Positions 1 to 8,032 of a stretch of DNA of 33,848 nucleotides are shown here, in pieces. The stretch covers positions 1-33,848 of the forward strand of contig NZ_JAFIQU010000019.1 of assembly GCF_017355985.1 (NCBI RefSeq), in the 5' to 3' direction. The notes below the pieces were generated by a model. That model had not been told where the DNA came from, searched no databases, and worked only from the letters and a program-made list of their open reading frames with translations. The translations under genes were made by a program, and so were the position numbers. How positions within the stretch are numbered: position 1 is the first letter of the stretch; every line of letters starts with the position of its first letter. Source of the stretch: Arenibaculum pallidiluteum (GTDB lineage Bacteria > Pseudomonadota > Alphaproteobacteria > Azospirillales > Azospirillaceae).

Positions 1-70
1 CACAAAGCCCAAACCCAGCAGATCCGATGACCGCCACCGCGATCCCTGAGCACATTCGTCCTAGACGCAT
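1..70 (-). CDS. Possible 5' end of an exported-protein gene (partial)
   Basis: An ATG at 70 opens a frame that runs off the left edge. Its 23 visible residues have a basic start (MRLGR) followed by a small-residue hydrophobic stretch (IAVAVIGSAGFG), as in a signal peptide. A second ATG at 55 is an alternative start, with an AGGA just upstream. No strong ribosome binding site precedes position 70. Only the first 70 bases are visible, so neither the product nor the reality of the gene can be settled. Confidence 0.3.
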   Translation of the reverse strand, partial: MRLGRMCSGIAVAVIGSAGFGLC

Positions 71-419
71 GTTACTGCAGATGTCGCTGCGAACGATCCA
101 TGTGCTGCCCACAAACCGGGACACCCATGGGACCGCCGCCTGCGCATCCCTTCTCGAACCATTTTCGACGATGTCATAGATCCCGCGATCTCCGGAGAGA
201 CCGCAACGCCCGCGGCGACCGACCTTCCGACCGGTCCCGATCCGGGGCGTGGGCTGAAGCTGTAGCCTGGCCGGCGCGGCCCCGGACAGCGCGTCCGAAA
301 CCCGGCTTCCCGGCCGGTCCGTCGCGCCGCGGCCAGGGCCGCCATCGCGTCGGGAGCGCTTATATATTCCCGGCCGATCCGGCCCGCAAGCGCTTTTTTC
401 GCCCGCTTGGGAACCTTCT
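71..419. other. Non-coding stretch, no gene recognised
   Basis: I see no convincing gene here. Long open frames exist in several frames, but their translations are arginine- and proline-rich, as expected of spurious frames in GC-rich DNA. An AT-rich patch (TTATATATT, about 364-372) lies in very GC-rich surroundings. An imperfect hairpin with arms around CAAGCG and CGCTTG, separated by a run of six T, lies near 388-412, just past the stop of the DUF1489 gene, and could help end its transcript. Confidence 0.4.
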
Positions 420-857
420 TCAGGCGAGGCCGAGGGCCCTCAGCTCGGCCAGCATCTCGGGCGGCATGGCATCCTCCCCTACCCCGCCACCCTGCCCCGC
501 CCCGAGGTCGCGCGGAGCCTCCTCGGGCTTCAGGTAGCGCCAGCCCTGGAAGGCCTTGCGGGGCTGGGCCTCCACCGGAACCAGCACGGGATCCAGGAGC
601 AGGCGGCACCAGGATTCCCCCTCGCCGTCCTGCACGAGTTCGAAGCCCAGCACGGGCTGGCGGCAGCGCACCGCGCCCTTGACGACCCAGTAGATGGAGC
701 CGCCGTCGCAGACCTCGTCGCCGCGCGTCGGCATGCGGCGGGTGTAGCCCGGCACGATTCGCGCGCCGTCGCGCATGAAGGCGCGGCCCTGCTGCACCTC
801 GGCCAGATGGTCGAGATCACGGATCCCGACCGCGAGCTTGATCAGATGAAGCGCCAT
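420..857 (-). CDS. DUF1489 family protein
   Basis: A 145-residue cytosolic protein beginning MALHLIKLAVGIRDLDHLAE, the usual opening of the DUF1489 family of alphaproteobacteria. Conserved-looking stretches are the TRRMPTR segment, GGSIYWVVKG and WCRLLLDP followed by FQGWRYL near the C-terminus. The family has no established function. The frame stays open 13 codons further upstream, but 857 is chosen because it gives the family's usual N-terminus and has GGGA about 5 bases before it. The last 30 residues are glycine- and acid-rich and probably flexible. It runs in the same direction as the leucine cluster but is separated from the ACP-like gene by about 110 bases, so membership of that transcript is uncertain. 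Confidence 0.82.
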   Translation of the reverse strand: MALHLIKLAVGIRDLDHLAEVQQGRAFMRDGARIVPGYTRRMPTRGDEVCDGGSIYWVVKGAVRCRQPVLGFELVQDGEGESWCRLLLDPVLVPVEAQPRKAFQGWRYLKPEEAPRDLGAGQGGGVGEDAMPPEMLAELRALGLA

Positions 858-965
858 GACGTCCCGGTGGTGTCGGAGAGCGCAGAGATGGGACATCCTG
901 CGCCGCCGCGCCAGGGAGAATTCGGCGCCCCAGCCGCCGGATCCCGTCCTATCTGGCTCAGTCCC

Positions 966-1304
966 TCAAGCCGCGATCGCGTTGATCTCGCGGCAGCGGG
1001 AGGCAAAGCCGTCGGACAGGAATTCCGGCTGCTTGTAGAGGCCCTTGATCCAGGCCGAGACCATGCAGAGCTCCTCGAGCTTCACCACCTCGTCCAGGAC
1101 ACCTGGCGGAAAGCGGATCGCGAAACTCTCGGCGATGGCTTCCAGCAACTCCTCGACCTGCTCGATCGACAGGCCGCAATCGGTCTCGAGGGTCGCATGC
1201 CGGACCAGGATCTTCTCGTCGATCCCATATTCGTCCCGGATCAGCTTCACGATCCACCGGAACAGATGCATCCAGTTCGTGACCCCTTCGGTCGAGCGCG
1301 ACAT
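966..1304 (-). CDS. Atypical acyl-carrier-protein-like protein
   Basis: A 112-residue acidic helical protein. The stretch LETDCGLSIEQVEELLEAI (residues 39-57) followed by FAIRFP resembles helix II and the following loop of acyl carrier proteins, and also DUF1493-type proteins. Ser46 falls where the phosphopantetheine serine would sit, but the usual DSL is replaced by LSI, so carrier activity is uncertain. The C-terminal part (VVKLEELCMVSAWIKGLYK) continues the four-helix pattern. ATG 1304 is preceded by GGGAGAAAGGA, a good ribosome binding site. It lies about 80 bases downstream of the HMG-CoA lyase gene on the same strand and may be the last gene of the leucine transcript. What it carries, if anything, cannot be told from the sequence. 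Confidence 0.65.
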   Translation of the reverse strand: MSRSTEGVTNWMHLFRWIVKLIRDEYGIDEKILVRHATLETDCGLSIEQVEELLEAIAESFAIRFPPGVLDEVVKLEELCMVSAWIKGLYKQPEFLSDGFASRCREINAIAA

Positions 1305-1383
1305 TCCTTTCTCCCGGACCCCCGCCCCATGGGCGATCCGGTGACTTTGGTGCGATCTGATTAAAAATCTTCGAAGCTTCGGA

Positions 1384-2304
1384 TCAGCCCGCTGTTGCGG
1401 CGACGTCGCGCGCCGCGAGGGCACGGCCGACCCTGGAGCCGTTCTCGCGGCCGAGCTTGGCCGAGATCCAGCTCCCTATGGCCGCCACCGCATCGAGATC
1501 GGCACCCGTTGCGATGCCCATGCCGTGCAGCATGTAGAGCACGTCCTCGGTCGCGACATTGCCCGAGGCTCCCTTGGCGTAGGGGCAGCCGCCGAGCCCG
1601 GCGACCGAGCTGTCCACCACCGCGACGCCGAGCTCCAGGCAGGCCAGGATATTGGCCAGCGCTTGGCCATAGGTGTCGTGGAAGTGCAGCGCCAGCCTGT
1701 CCACCGGTACGGTGGCCGAGACCGCCTGGACCATGGCCCGGGCCTTCGCGGGCGTACCGACGCCGATGGTATCGCCCAGCGACACCTCGTAGCAGCCCAT
1801 GCCGGCAAGGGCGCCCGCCACCTCGGCCACACGGGCGGGATCGACCTCGCCCTCGTAGGGGCAGCCGAGCACGCAGCTGACATAGCCGCGCACGCGCAGG
1901 CCGGCCTCGCGCGCCCGCGCCGCGACGGGGCGGAAGCGGTCGAGGCTCTCGGCGATGGAGCAGTTGATGTTCTTCCGGCTGAAGCTCTCGGAGGCGGCCC
2001 CGAAGACGGCGACCTCCTCGACTCCCGCGGCCAGGGCGGCCTCCAGCCCCTTCTCGTTGGGAACAAGGACTGGATACATGGTCCCTGGGCGGCGGCGGAT
2101 TCGCGCGAGGACCTCTGCCGTATCGGCCATCTGCGGAACCCAGCGCGGCGACACGAAGGCGCCTGCCTCCACCGCCGGCAGGCCGGAATCGGCCAGCCGC
2201 TCGACCAGCGCGACCTTCACGTCGGTCGGCACGACGGCCTTCTCGTTCTGGAGCCCGTCTCGCGGCCCCATCTCGACGATCCGCACCCGTTCCGGAAACG
2301 CCAT
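1384..2304 (-). CDS. mvaB: Hydroxymethylglutaryl-CoA lyase
   Basis: A 306-residue enzyme that splits 3-hydroxy-3-methylglutaryl-CoA into acetyl-CoA and acetoacetate, the last step of leucine degradation. It is a DRE-TIM barrel (HMGL-like) protein. Visible motifs are VEMGPRDGLQNE at the N-terminus (Arg and Asp of the active site), HFHDTYG (metal-binding histidines) and GGCPYAKGASGNVATED, whose Cys lies in the mobile catalytic loop. The length is normal for bacterial MvaB. The ATG at 2304 shares one base with the TGA of the MCC alpha gene (TGATG), so translation is probably coupled; a GTG one codon upstream is possible but less likely. It is the final enzyme of the cluster. Confidence 0.95.
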   Translation of the reverse strand: MAFPERVRIVEMGPRDGLQNEKAVVPTDVKVALVERLADSGLPAVEAGAFVSPRWVPQMADTAEVLARIRRRPGTMYPVLVPNEKGLEAALAAGVEEVAVFGAASESFSRKNINCSIAESLDRFRPVAARAREAGLRVRGYVSCVLGCPYEGEVDPARVAEVAGALAGMGCYEVSLGDTIGVGTPAKARAMVQAVSATVPVDRLALHFHDTYGQALANILACLELGVAVVDSSVAGLGGCPYAKGASGNVATEDVLYMLHGMGIATGADLDAVAAIGSWISAKLGRENGSRVGRALAARDVAATAG

Positions 2305-4307
2305 CACGCCTCTCCCGCCTTGAAGCCGATCAGTTCGGCGCCGTCCTCCACCTGGTCCCCGACCGCGTAGCGGACGAGCTCCACGGTCCCATCGGCCGGC
2401 GCCTTGATGGTGTGCTCCATCTTCATGGCCTCCAGGACCACCAGCGCCTGGCCCTTGGCGACCAGGGCGCCCGGCTCCACCAGCACCGCGATCACCTTGC
2501 CCGGCATGGGCGCGGTCAGCTTCCCGGCCCCGGCCTCCGCCGCATCGGCCCCGGCCAGCGCATCCACGAGCTGGACCCGGTGCATGACGCCGCGGACGAA
2601 GACCGACACCTCGGCCCCGCGCAGCACCAGCGTCGCCCGCAGGCGCATGCCGTCGAGCTCGGCATCCAGCGTGCCGTCGGGCCCAAGCTCACCCCGCGCC
2701 AGCAACTGGCGTCCCCCCACCTGGAGCTGGTAACCGTCCCGTCGGTAGACCAGCGGGACGCTCCTCTCCTCTCCGCCATCCCGGAAGACCAGCGTGTCGT
2801 GGGCATCGTCGTTCAGCCGCCAGCCGTCCGAGCGTGCCCATGGGCTGTAGGGGTCGCCCGATGTCGCGGCCAGGGTGCGTGCCCGCGCGGCCCGGTCCAG
2901 CAGCACGCCGAGCGCGGCCAGGGCCAGCCCCTCGGGCGGCACCGGCGCCGCGTCGGGCAGCAGCTCGGCCTCGTTGCGCTCGATGAAGCGGGTGTCGAGC
3001 TCGGCCTCCATGAAGGCGCGCGACCCCGCGATCGCCGACAGGAATCCCGCATTGGTGGCGAGCCCGGCGACCTGAGTCTCGGCCAGGGCGCCGCGCAGGC
3101 GCCGCACCGCCGAGGGACGATCGCGATCCCAGACGATCAGCTTCGCGATCATCGGGTCGTAGTGGATGCTGATGCGATCCCCCGAGCGCACACCGGTATC
3201 GACCCGCACATGGGGTCCCGCCGCCGGGAAGGCCAGGTGATCGAGGCGCCCGGTCTGCGGCAGGAAGTCCCGCTGAGGATCCTCGGCATAGAGCCGCACC
3301 TCGATCGCGTGCCCGTCGATCGCCAGGTCCTCTTGGGCCAGCGGCAGCGGCCCGCCCGCGGCGACGCGAAGCTGCCACTCGACCAGGTCCTGACCCGTGA
3401 TCATCTCGGTCACGGGATGCTCGACCTGCAGGCGGGTGTTCATCTCCATGAAGTAGAAGGAGCCGTCCTCGTCGAGCAGGAACTCGACCGTCCCGGCGCC
3501 CTCGTAGCCGATCGCGCGTGCGGCCGCGACGGCCGCGGCACCCATGCGGGCGCGCGTGCCGGGCTCGAGGCGCGGCGCCGGCGCCTCCTCCACGACCTTC
3601 TGGTGGCGGCGCTGGATCGAGCAGTCGCGCTCGAAGAGGTAGACGCAGTTGCCGTGCCCGTCCGCGAAGACCTGGATCTCCACATGGCGCGGACGCGTCA
3701 GGTACTTCTCCAGCAGGACGCGGTCGTCGCCGAAGGACGAGGCAGCCTCGCGCTTCGCGCCGGCAAGCTGGTCCGCGAATTGGTCCTCGGCTGTGACCAC
3801 GCGCATGCCCTTGCCCCCGCCGCCCGCCGAGGCCTTGACGAGCACGGGAAAGCCGATGCGCCGCGCTTCGGCGAGCAGCAGGCCGGGATCCTGGTCCGCG
3901 CCGTGATAGCCCGGGACCAGCGGCACCCCGGCGGCCTCCATCAGCGCCTTGGCCTCGGACTTGCCGCCCATGGCCCGGATCGCGGCGGGCGGCGGGCCGA
4001 TGAAGCGGATGCCGGCCTGGCCGCAGGCCTCGGCGAAGCCGGCGTTCTCGGACAGGAAGCCATAGCCCGGATGCACGGCCTCGGCCCCGGTGAGCCGCGC
4101 CGCATCGAGGATCGCAGCGCCGCGCAGATAGCTCTCGCGGGCGGGCGCTGGCCCGATGGGCACGGCCTCGTCCGCCATGCGCACGTGCAGCGCCTGGGCG
4201 TCGGCCTCGGAATGCACCGCGACCGTCCGGATCCCGAGGCGCCGGGCGGTGCGGATGACGCGGCAGGCGATCTCGCCGCGGTTCGCGATCAGGATTTTCG
4301 AGAACAT
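2304..4307 (-). CDS. mccA: Methylcrotonyl-CoA carboxylase, biotin-carrying alpha subunit
   Basis: A 667-residue subunit that carboxylates its own biotin with ATP and bicarbonate, for transfer to 3-methylcrotonyl-CoA by the beta subunit. In order it has a biotin carboxylase N-domain (ILIANRGEIACRV), an ATP-grasp domain (glycine-rich KASAGGGGKGMR, then FMEMNTRLQVEHPVTE), the carboxylase C-domain, a linking BT-type region and a biotinyl domain whose EAMKMEH motif places the biotin lysine near residue 629. Propionyl-CoA carboxylase alpha is similar, but the neighbours (MCC beta, methylglutaconyl-CoA hydratase, HMG-CoA lyase) favour MCC. ATG 4307 is chosen because MFSKILIANRGE is the standard N-terminus. 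The frame is open to 4394, and the extra codons cross a tandem repeat at 4325-4356. Confidence 0.95.
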   Translation of the reverse strand: MFSKILIANRGEIACRVIRTARRLGIRTVAVHSEADAQALHVRMADEAVPIGPAPARESYLRGAAILDAARLTGAEAVHPGYGFLSENAGFAEACGQAGIRFIGPPPAAIRAMGGKSEAKALMEAAGVPLVPGYHGADQDPGLLLAEARRIGFPVLVKASAGGGGKGMRVVTAEDQFADQLAGAKREAASSFGDDRVLLEKYLTRPRHVEIQVFADGHGNCVYLFERDCSIQRRHQKVVEEAPAPRLEPGTRARMGAAAVAAARAIGYEGAGTVEFLLDEDGSFYFMEMNTRLQVEHPVTEMITGQDLVEWQLRVAAGGPLPLAQEDLAIDGHAIEVRLYAEDPQRDFLPQTGRLDHLAFPAAGPHVRVDTGVRSGDRISIHYDPMIAKLIVWDRDRPSAVRRLRGALAETQVAGLATNAGFLSAIAGSRAFMEAELDTRFIERNEAELLPDAAPVPPEGLALAALGVLLDRAARARTLAATSGDPYSPWARSDGWRLNDDAHDTLVFRDGGEERSVPLVYRRDGYQLQVGGRQLLARGELGPDGTLDAELDGMRLRATLVLRGAEVSVFVRGVMHRVQLVDALAGADAAEAGAGKLTAPMPGKVIAVLVEPGALVAKGQALVVLEAMKMEHTIKAPADGTVELVRYAVGDQVEDGAELIGFKAGEA

Positions 4308-4324
4308 GCCGTTGCCGACTTCCC

Positions 4325-4356
4325 CAGTGTTGGTCCCGCTCAGTGTTGGTCCCGAG
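4325..4356. repeat. Two tandem 16-bp units upstream of mccA
   Basis: CAGTGTTGGTCCCG occurs at 4325-4338 and again at 4341-4354, giving a 16-bp period with a changed dinucleotide between copies. It lies in the 102-bp gap between the hydratase stop and the mccA start, about 20-50 bases before the mccA ATG. It could be a duplicated binding site or simple slippage; nothing in the sequence decides between them. Confidence 0.8.
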
Positions 4357-4409
4357 TGTTCATTCGCTGCGGCGGCGCGGTGCGCACCCTGCACTCCGCC
4401 TGCGCCCCG

Positions 4410-5204
4410 TCAGCCGGGTCCACGCCAGGAGGGCTCGCGCTTCTCGAGAAAGGCGGAGACCCCCTCGCGCCCCTCGGGCGAAGCGCGCTGGTCGGCGATG
4501 CGGCGCGCGGTATCGCGCAGGACGTCCTCGTCCACCGGGCGCTGCGCCACCGCAAATATAAGGTCCTTCGCGGCGGCCTGGGCGGCAGGCCCCCCCTCCA
4601 GCAGGCGCGCCAGCACCGCCTCGACCGCAGCGTCCAACGCCTCGGCCGCCACGACCTCGTGCACGAGGCCGAAGCGCAGCGCGGTGCGCGCATCGAACCG
4701 CTCGGCGGTCAGGAACATGCGCCGCGCCGCCCGCTGGCCCATGGCGGCCACGACATAAGGGGAGATCACGGCAGGGATCAGGCCCAGCCGCACCTCCGAC
4801 AGGGCGAAGCTCGCGGCCTCGGCGGCGATTGCGACGTCGCAGCAGGCAACGAGGCCCACGCCGCCACCAAGGGCCGCGCCATGGACGGCTGCCACGGTCG
4901 GCTTCGGCAGGCGGTCCAGCGTGCGCATGAGCTCCGCGAGTGCCAGCGCGTCGGCCTCGTTCTCGGCATGGGAATAGCGTGCCATCCGGCGCATCCAGCC
5001 GAGATCGGCGCCCGCGGAGAAGCTCTTTCCCGCGCCCCGCAGCACCACGGCGCGCACCGCTGGATCGTCACCAAGTCCGGACAGCGTCGCCGTCAGTGTT
5101 GCGATCATCGCGTCGTCGAAGGCGTTGTGAATCTCGGGCCGGCTCATGGTCACCACGGCGATGCCGTCGCCGCGGATCTCGCTCAGCACCTCGGGACTCG
5201 GCAT
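4410..5204 (-). CDS. liuC: Enoyl-CoA hydratase, probable methylglutaconyl-CoA hydratase
   Basis: A 264-residue crotonase-fold enzyme, most likely hydrating 3-methylglutaconyl-CoA to HMG-CoA between the MCC and HMG-CoA lyase steps. Visible features are SRPEIHNAFDD near the N-terminus, the oxyanion-hole segment GKSFSAGADLGWMRRMA, and VHGAALGGGVGLVACCDVAIAAE followed by FALSEVRLGLIPAVISPYV, where the Glu of SEVRLG is at a catalytic position. The assignment to this substrate rests on position between mccB and mccA; sequence alone says only enoyl-CoA hydratase. ATG 5204 is preceded by GGGAGG with good spacing. A 108-bp gap separates it from the divergent membrane gene at 5313, so it may have its own promoter. 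Confidence 0.92.
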   Translation of the reverse strand: MPSPEVLSEIRGDGIAVVTMSRPEIHNAFDDAMIATLTATLSGLGDDPAVRAVVLRGAGKSFSAGADLGWMRRMARYSHAENEADALALAELMRTLDRLPKPTVAAVHGAALGGGVGLVACCDVAIAAEAASFALSEVRLGLIPAVISPYVVAAMGQRAARRMFLTAERFDARTALRFGLVHEVVAAEALDAAVEAVLARLLEGGPAAQAAAKDLIFAVAQRPVDEDVLRDTARRIADQRASPEGREGVSAFLEKREPSWRGPG

Positions 5205-5278
5205 CCCTGTCCTCCCGCGGATTGTCCACGTTCTTGTCGTTGTTCCATTCCTACACCATCGCCGGAACCGCCCAAAGC

Positions 5279-5303
5279 GGAACGGGATCCCCGCCCCCCT
5301 GTT
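5279..5303 (+). promoter_or_regulatory. Possible EcfG-type (general stress sigma) promoter
   Basis: GGAAC at 5279-5283 and GTT at 5301-5303 are separated by 17 bases. This fits the alphaproteobacterial EcfG pattern GGAAC-N16/17-CGTT except that the base before GTT is T instead of C. The GTT ends only 9 bases before the ATG at 5313, so a transcript from here would have almost no leader. A single short match in GC-rich DNA can arise by chance. Confidence 0.35.
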
Positions 5304-5312
5304 GACCCGCGC

Positions 5313-5747
5313 ATGCAGATCTCCACCAAGACCCACGGGGTCATCGACCTCGCCTCCGCCGCCACCCTGGCCATCGCCTCGCGCCTGATGGGCTGGGACG
5401 GGCCCGTGCGCCCGCTGATGGAGAGCGCCGCCGCCGGCTCGGTCGCCTACAGCCTCGCCACCGACTACGAGTTCGGCGTGACCCCCGCCCTCAGCATGCG
5501 CGAGCACCTCGCCGTTGATGCGGCCCAGGGCCTGGGCTTCCTGGCCGCCGCCGCCCTGATGCGCAGCGCGTCCGACGAGGCGCGGCTGTTCATGGCGGGC
5601 TACGGCCTCTTCGCGCTGGCCGTCGGCGCCCTGACCGAGCGCACACCGCAGAGAAGCCCAGGAACGCGCCGTCTGCGCTCGCGCGGCTACGCAGCGCTGG
5701 CGCGCGACGAGGAGCGGCGCGGCTATCTCATGGGCGAAGGGATCTAG
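5313..5747 (+). CDS. Small membrane protein of unknown function, antisense to the cluster
   Basis: A 144-residue protein with several hydrophobic segments: about residues 10-27, 38-50, 68-84 and 92-107. The N-terminal THGVIDLASAATLA, the central SLATDYEFGVTPALSMREHLAVDAAQG and an arginine-rich tail match a type of uncharacterised alphaproteobacterial membrane protein I recognise but cannot name. It lies between the MCC beta and hydratase genes on the opposite strand, ending 5 bp from the MCC beta stop. No clear Shine-Dalgarno sequence precedes the ATG, but an EcfG-like promoter ends just before it, which would fit a leaderless message. The methionine is the first one giving the hydrophobic N-terminus; codon use matches the neighbours. 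Confidence 0.75.
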   Translation: MQISTKTHGVIDLASAATLAIASRLMGWDGPVRPLMESAAAGSVAYSLATDYEFGVTPALSMREHLAVDAAQGLGFLAAAALMRSASDEARLFMAGYGLFALAVGALTERTPQRSPGTRRLRSRGYAALARDEERRGYLMGEGI

Positions 5748-5752
5748 GCCCT

Positions 5753-7360
5753 TCACATCCGGAAGACGCCGAAGCGCGTCGGCTCGACCGGCGCGTTCAG
5801 CGCGGCCGAAAGCCCGAGGCCGAGCACCATGCGCGTGTCCGCGGGATCGACGATGCCGTCGTCCCACAGGCGCGCCGAGGCATAGTAGGGGTGCCCCTGG
5901 CTCTCGTACTGGGCGCGGATCGGCGCCTTGAACGCCTCCTCCTCCTCGGCCGGCCAGGTCTTGCCCGCGGCCTCGATGTTGTCGCGCCGGACCTGGGCCA
6001 GGACGTTGGCCGCCTGCTCGCCGCCCATCACCGAGATGCGCGCGTTCGGCCACATCCACAGGAAGCGCGGCGAATAGGCCCGCCCGCACATGCCGTAATT
6101 CCCGGCCCCGAAGCTGCCGCCGATGATCATGGTGAACTTGGGCACCTGCGCGCAGGCCACCGCTGTCACCATCTTTGCGCCGTCCTTAGCGATGCCGCCC
6201 TGCTCGTAGCGCTTGCCGACCATGAAGCCCGTGATGTTCTGCAGGAACAGCAGCGGGATGCCGCGCTGGGAGCAGAGCTCGATGAAATGGGCGCCCTTCA
6301 GCGCCGATTCCGAGAACAGGATGCCGTTGTTGGCGACGATCCCCACGGGATAGCCGAAGACGTGGGCGAAGCCGCAGACGAGCGTGGTGCCGTAGAGCTG
6401 CTTGAACTCGTCGAACTCGCTGCCGTCCACGATGCGGGCGATCACCTCGCGCACGTCGAAGGGCTTGCGCGGGTCGGTCGGGATGATGCCGTAGAGCTCC
6501 TCGGGATCGTAGAGCGGGTCGGCGGGCGGACGGATCGCGACGCCGGGCCGCTTGTCGCGGTTCAGGTTCGCGACGATGCGGCGCGCGATGGCGAGGGCAT
6601 GCGCATCGTTCACGGCGTAGTGGTCGGTCACGCCCGAGATGCGGCTGTGCACGTCGGCCCCGCCGAGCTCCTCGGCCGTGACGACCTCGCCGGTCGCGGC
6701 CCTGACCAGCGGCGGCCCGCCCAGGAAGATCGTGCCCTGGTTGCGCACGATGATGGATTCGTCGGACATCGCCGGCACATAGGCCCCGCCTGCGGTGCAG
6801 GATCCCATCACCACGGCGATCTGCGGGATGCCGCGGGCCGACATGTTCGCCTGGTTGAAGAAGATGCGCCCGAAATGGTCGCGGTCGGGGAAGACCTCGT
6901 CCTGGTTCGGCAGGTTGGCGCCGCCGCTGTCCACGAGATAGATGCAGGGCAGGTTGTTGGCCTGGGCGATCTCCTGCGCGCGCAGGTGCTTCTTGACGGT
7001 TAGCGGGTAGTAGGTGCCGCCCTTCACCGTCGCGTCGTTCGCGACCACCACGCATTCCGTGCCCGAGACGCGGCCGATGCCCGTCAGGATGCCGGCGGCC
7101 GGGATCGGCTCGTCATAGACGCCGTAGGCGGCGAGCTGCGAGAGCTCGAGATAAGGCGTGCCGGGATCCAGCAGCGCGCGCACCCTGTCGCGCGGCAGCA
7201 GCTTGCCGCGCGACAGGTGCCGCTCGCGGGCCCGCTCGCCGCCGCCGAGCTTGATCTCGGCGACCTTGGCGCGCAGATCCTCGACCAGGGACCGCATGGC
7301 CCGCACGTTCTCGGCATAGGCGCCGCCCCGCGTGTCCAGGGCGGATTTCAGGACTGGCAT
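5753..7360 (-). CDS. mccB: Methylcrotonyl-CoA carboxylase, carboxyltransferase beta subunit
   Basis: A 535-residue subunit, the usual length, that moves CO2 from biotin to 3-methylcrotonyl-CoA to give 3-methylglutaconyl-CoA. It has the two crotonase-like halves of biotin-dependent carboxyltransferases. The N-terminal half contains [24 protein letters not shown] and [15 protein letters not shown]; the C-terminal half contains [23 protein letters not shown] and [16 protein letters not shown], which favour MCC beta over propionyl-CoA carboxylase. ATG 7360 has GGGGGAG about 9 bases upstream. It partners with MCC alpha at 2304-4307, yet the two are separated by the hydratase gene and an antisense membrane gene, so a single uninterrupted transcript would pass through the latter. 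Confidence 0.95.
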   Translation of the reverse strand: MPVLKSALDTRGGAYAENVRAMRSLVEDLRAKVAEIKLGGGERARERHLSRGKLLPRDRVRALLDPGTPYLELSQLAAYGVYDEPIPAAGILTGIGRVSGTECVVVANDATVKGGTYYPLTVKKHLRAQEIAQANNLPCIYLVDSGGANLPNQDEVFPDRDHFGRIFFNQANMSARGIPQIAVVMGSCTAGGAYVPAMSDESIIVRNQGTIFLGGPPLVRAATGEVVTAEELGGADVHSRISGVTDHYAVNDAHALAIARRIVANLNRDKRPGVAIRPPADPLYDPEELYGIIPTDPRKPFDVREVIARIVDGSEFDEFKQLYGTTLVCGFAHVFGYPVGIVANNGILFSESALKGAHFIELCSQRGIPLLFLQNITGFMVGKRYEQGGIAKDGAKMVTAVACAQVPKFTMIIGGSFGAGNYGMCGRAYSPRFLWMWPNARISVMGGEQAANVLAQVRRDNIEAAGKTWPAEEEEAFKAPIRAQYESQGHPYYASARLWDDGIVDPADTRMVLGLGLSAALNAPVEPTRFGVFRM

Positions 7361-7429
7361 CCGTGTCGCTCCCCCACTCGCGCCGGCCTGCCGGCCGGTC
7401 TTGCTCGATTCCCGGGCATTCCGCCGGCC

Positions 7430-8029
7430 CTACCAGGGCGCCGCCATCCAGCGCTCGACCTGGTCCAGCCGGTCCGCCCCCCAGAAGGGCTCCCCGTCCA
7501 CGAAAAGGAAGGGAGCGCCGAAGACGCCGCGGGCGATGGCCCGCTCGGTCTCGGCGCGAAGGCGCGCCTTCACCGCACCGTCCGAGACCCCGTCGCGGAG
7601 CGCGACCGTGTCCAGACCCTGCTCGGCCGCGATGGCAAGCACGGCTTCGGACGGGCTGATGTCGCGCCCCTGGCCCCAATGGGCATCGTAGATGGCACGC
7701 GCGAAGCGGGCCGCCGCCGCCTCGTCGCGATCATGCAGCCACCAGAACGCGCGTGAGGCCACGAGGGGATTGGCCGGCACCACGGGCGGAACCGTCAGCG
7801 GCACCCCCAGCAGCCGCGCAAAGCGCCCGGCGTCGCGCAGCAGGTACTCTCGTCGCAGGGGCTGCTCGACGACAGGGCGCATGCCCGTGAGCTTGAAGAT
7901 CGCGCCCAGCAGCACCGGCCGCCAGGCAACCGTGCGACCGTGGCGCGCCGCCATGGCATCCACCTGGGTCGCGGCCAGGTAGCCGTAGGGCGAGGCGAAG
8001 TCGAAGTAGAACTCCAGCGGCGGCGCCAT
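7430..8029 (-). CDS. 2-Hydroxychromene-2-carboxylate isomerase-like (DsbA/GST-kappa fold) protein
   Basis: A 199-residue thioredoxin-fold protein. The N-terminal FYFDFASPYGYLAA carries the serine that replaces the redox cysteine of DsbA and contacts glutathione in the HCCA isomerase/GST-kappa family. The late segment GVFGAPFLFVDGEPFWGADRLDQVE contains the family's cis-proline (GAPF) and WG-DRL signature. Classical members act in naphthalene breakdown, but many sit in acyl-CoA catabolic clusters with unknown substrates. Here it lies 3 bp downstream of an acyl-CoA dehydrogenase gene and 69 bp upstream of MCC beta, so it is probably co-transcribed with leucine degradation genes. No naphthalene pathway gene is nearby, so the specific isomerase name should not be taken literally. 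Confidence 0.88.
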   Translation of the reverse strand: MAPPLEFYFDFASPYGYLAATQVDAMAARHGRTVAWRPVLLGAIFKLTGMRPVVEQPLRREYLLRDAGRFARLLGVPLTVPPVVPANPLVASRAFWWLHDRDEAAAARFARAIYDAHWGQGRDISPSEAVLAIAAEQGLDTVALRDGVSDGAVKARLRAETERAIARGVFGAPFLFVDGEPFWGADRLDQVERWMAAPW

Positions 8030-8032
8030 GGC

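Noticed and set aside
2412..5747. A 1111-codon plus-strand open frame across mccA and liuC
   Set aside because: It is the mirror of minus-strand genes in GC-rich DNA; only its last 144 codons (from 5313), outside those genes, have plausible protein sequence.
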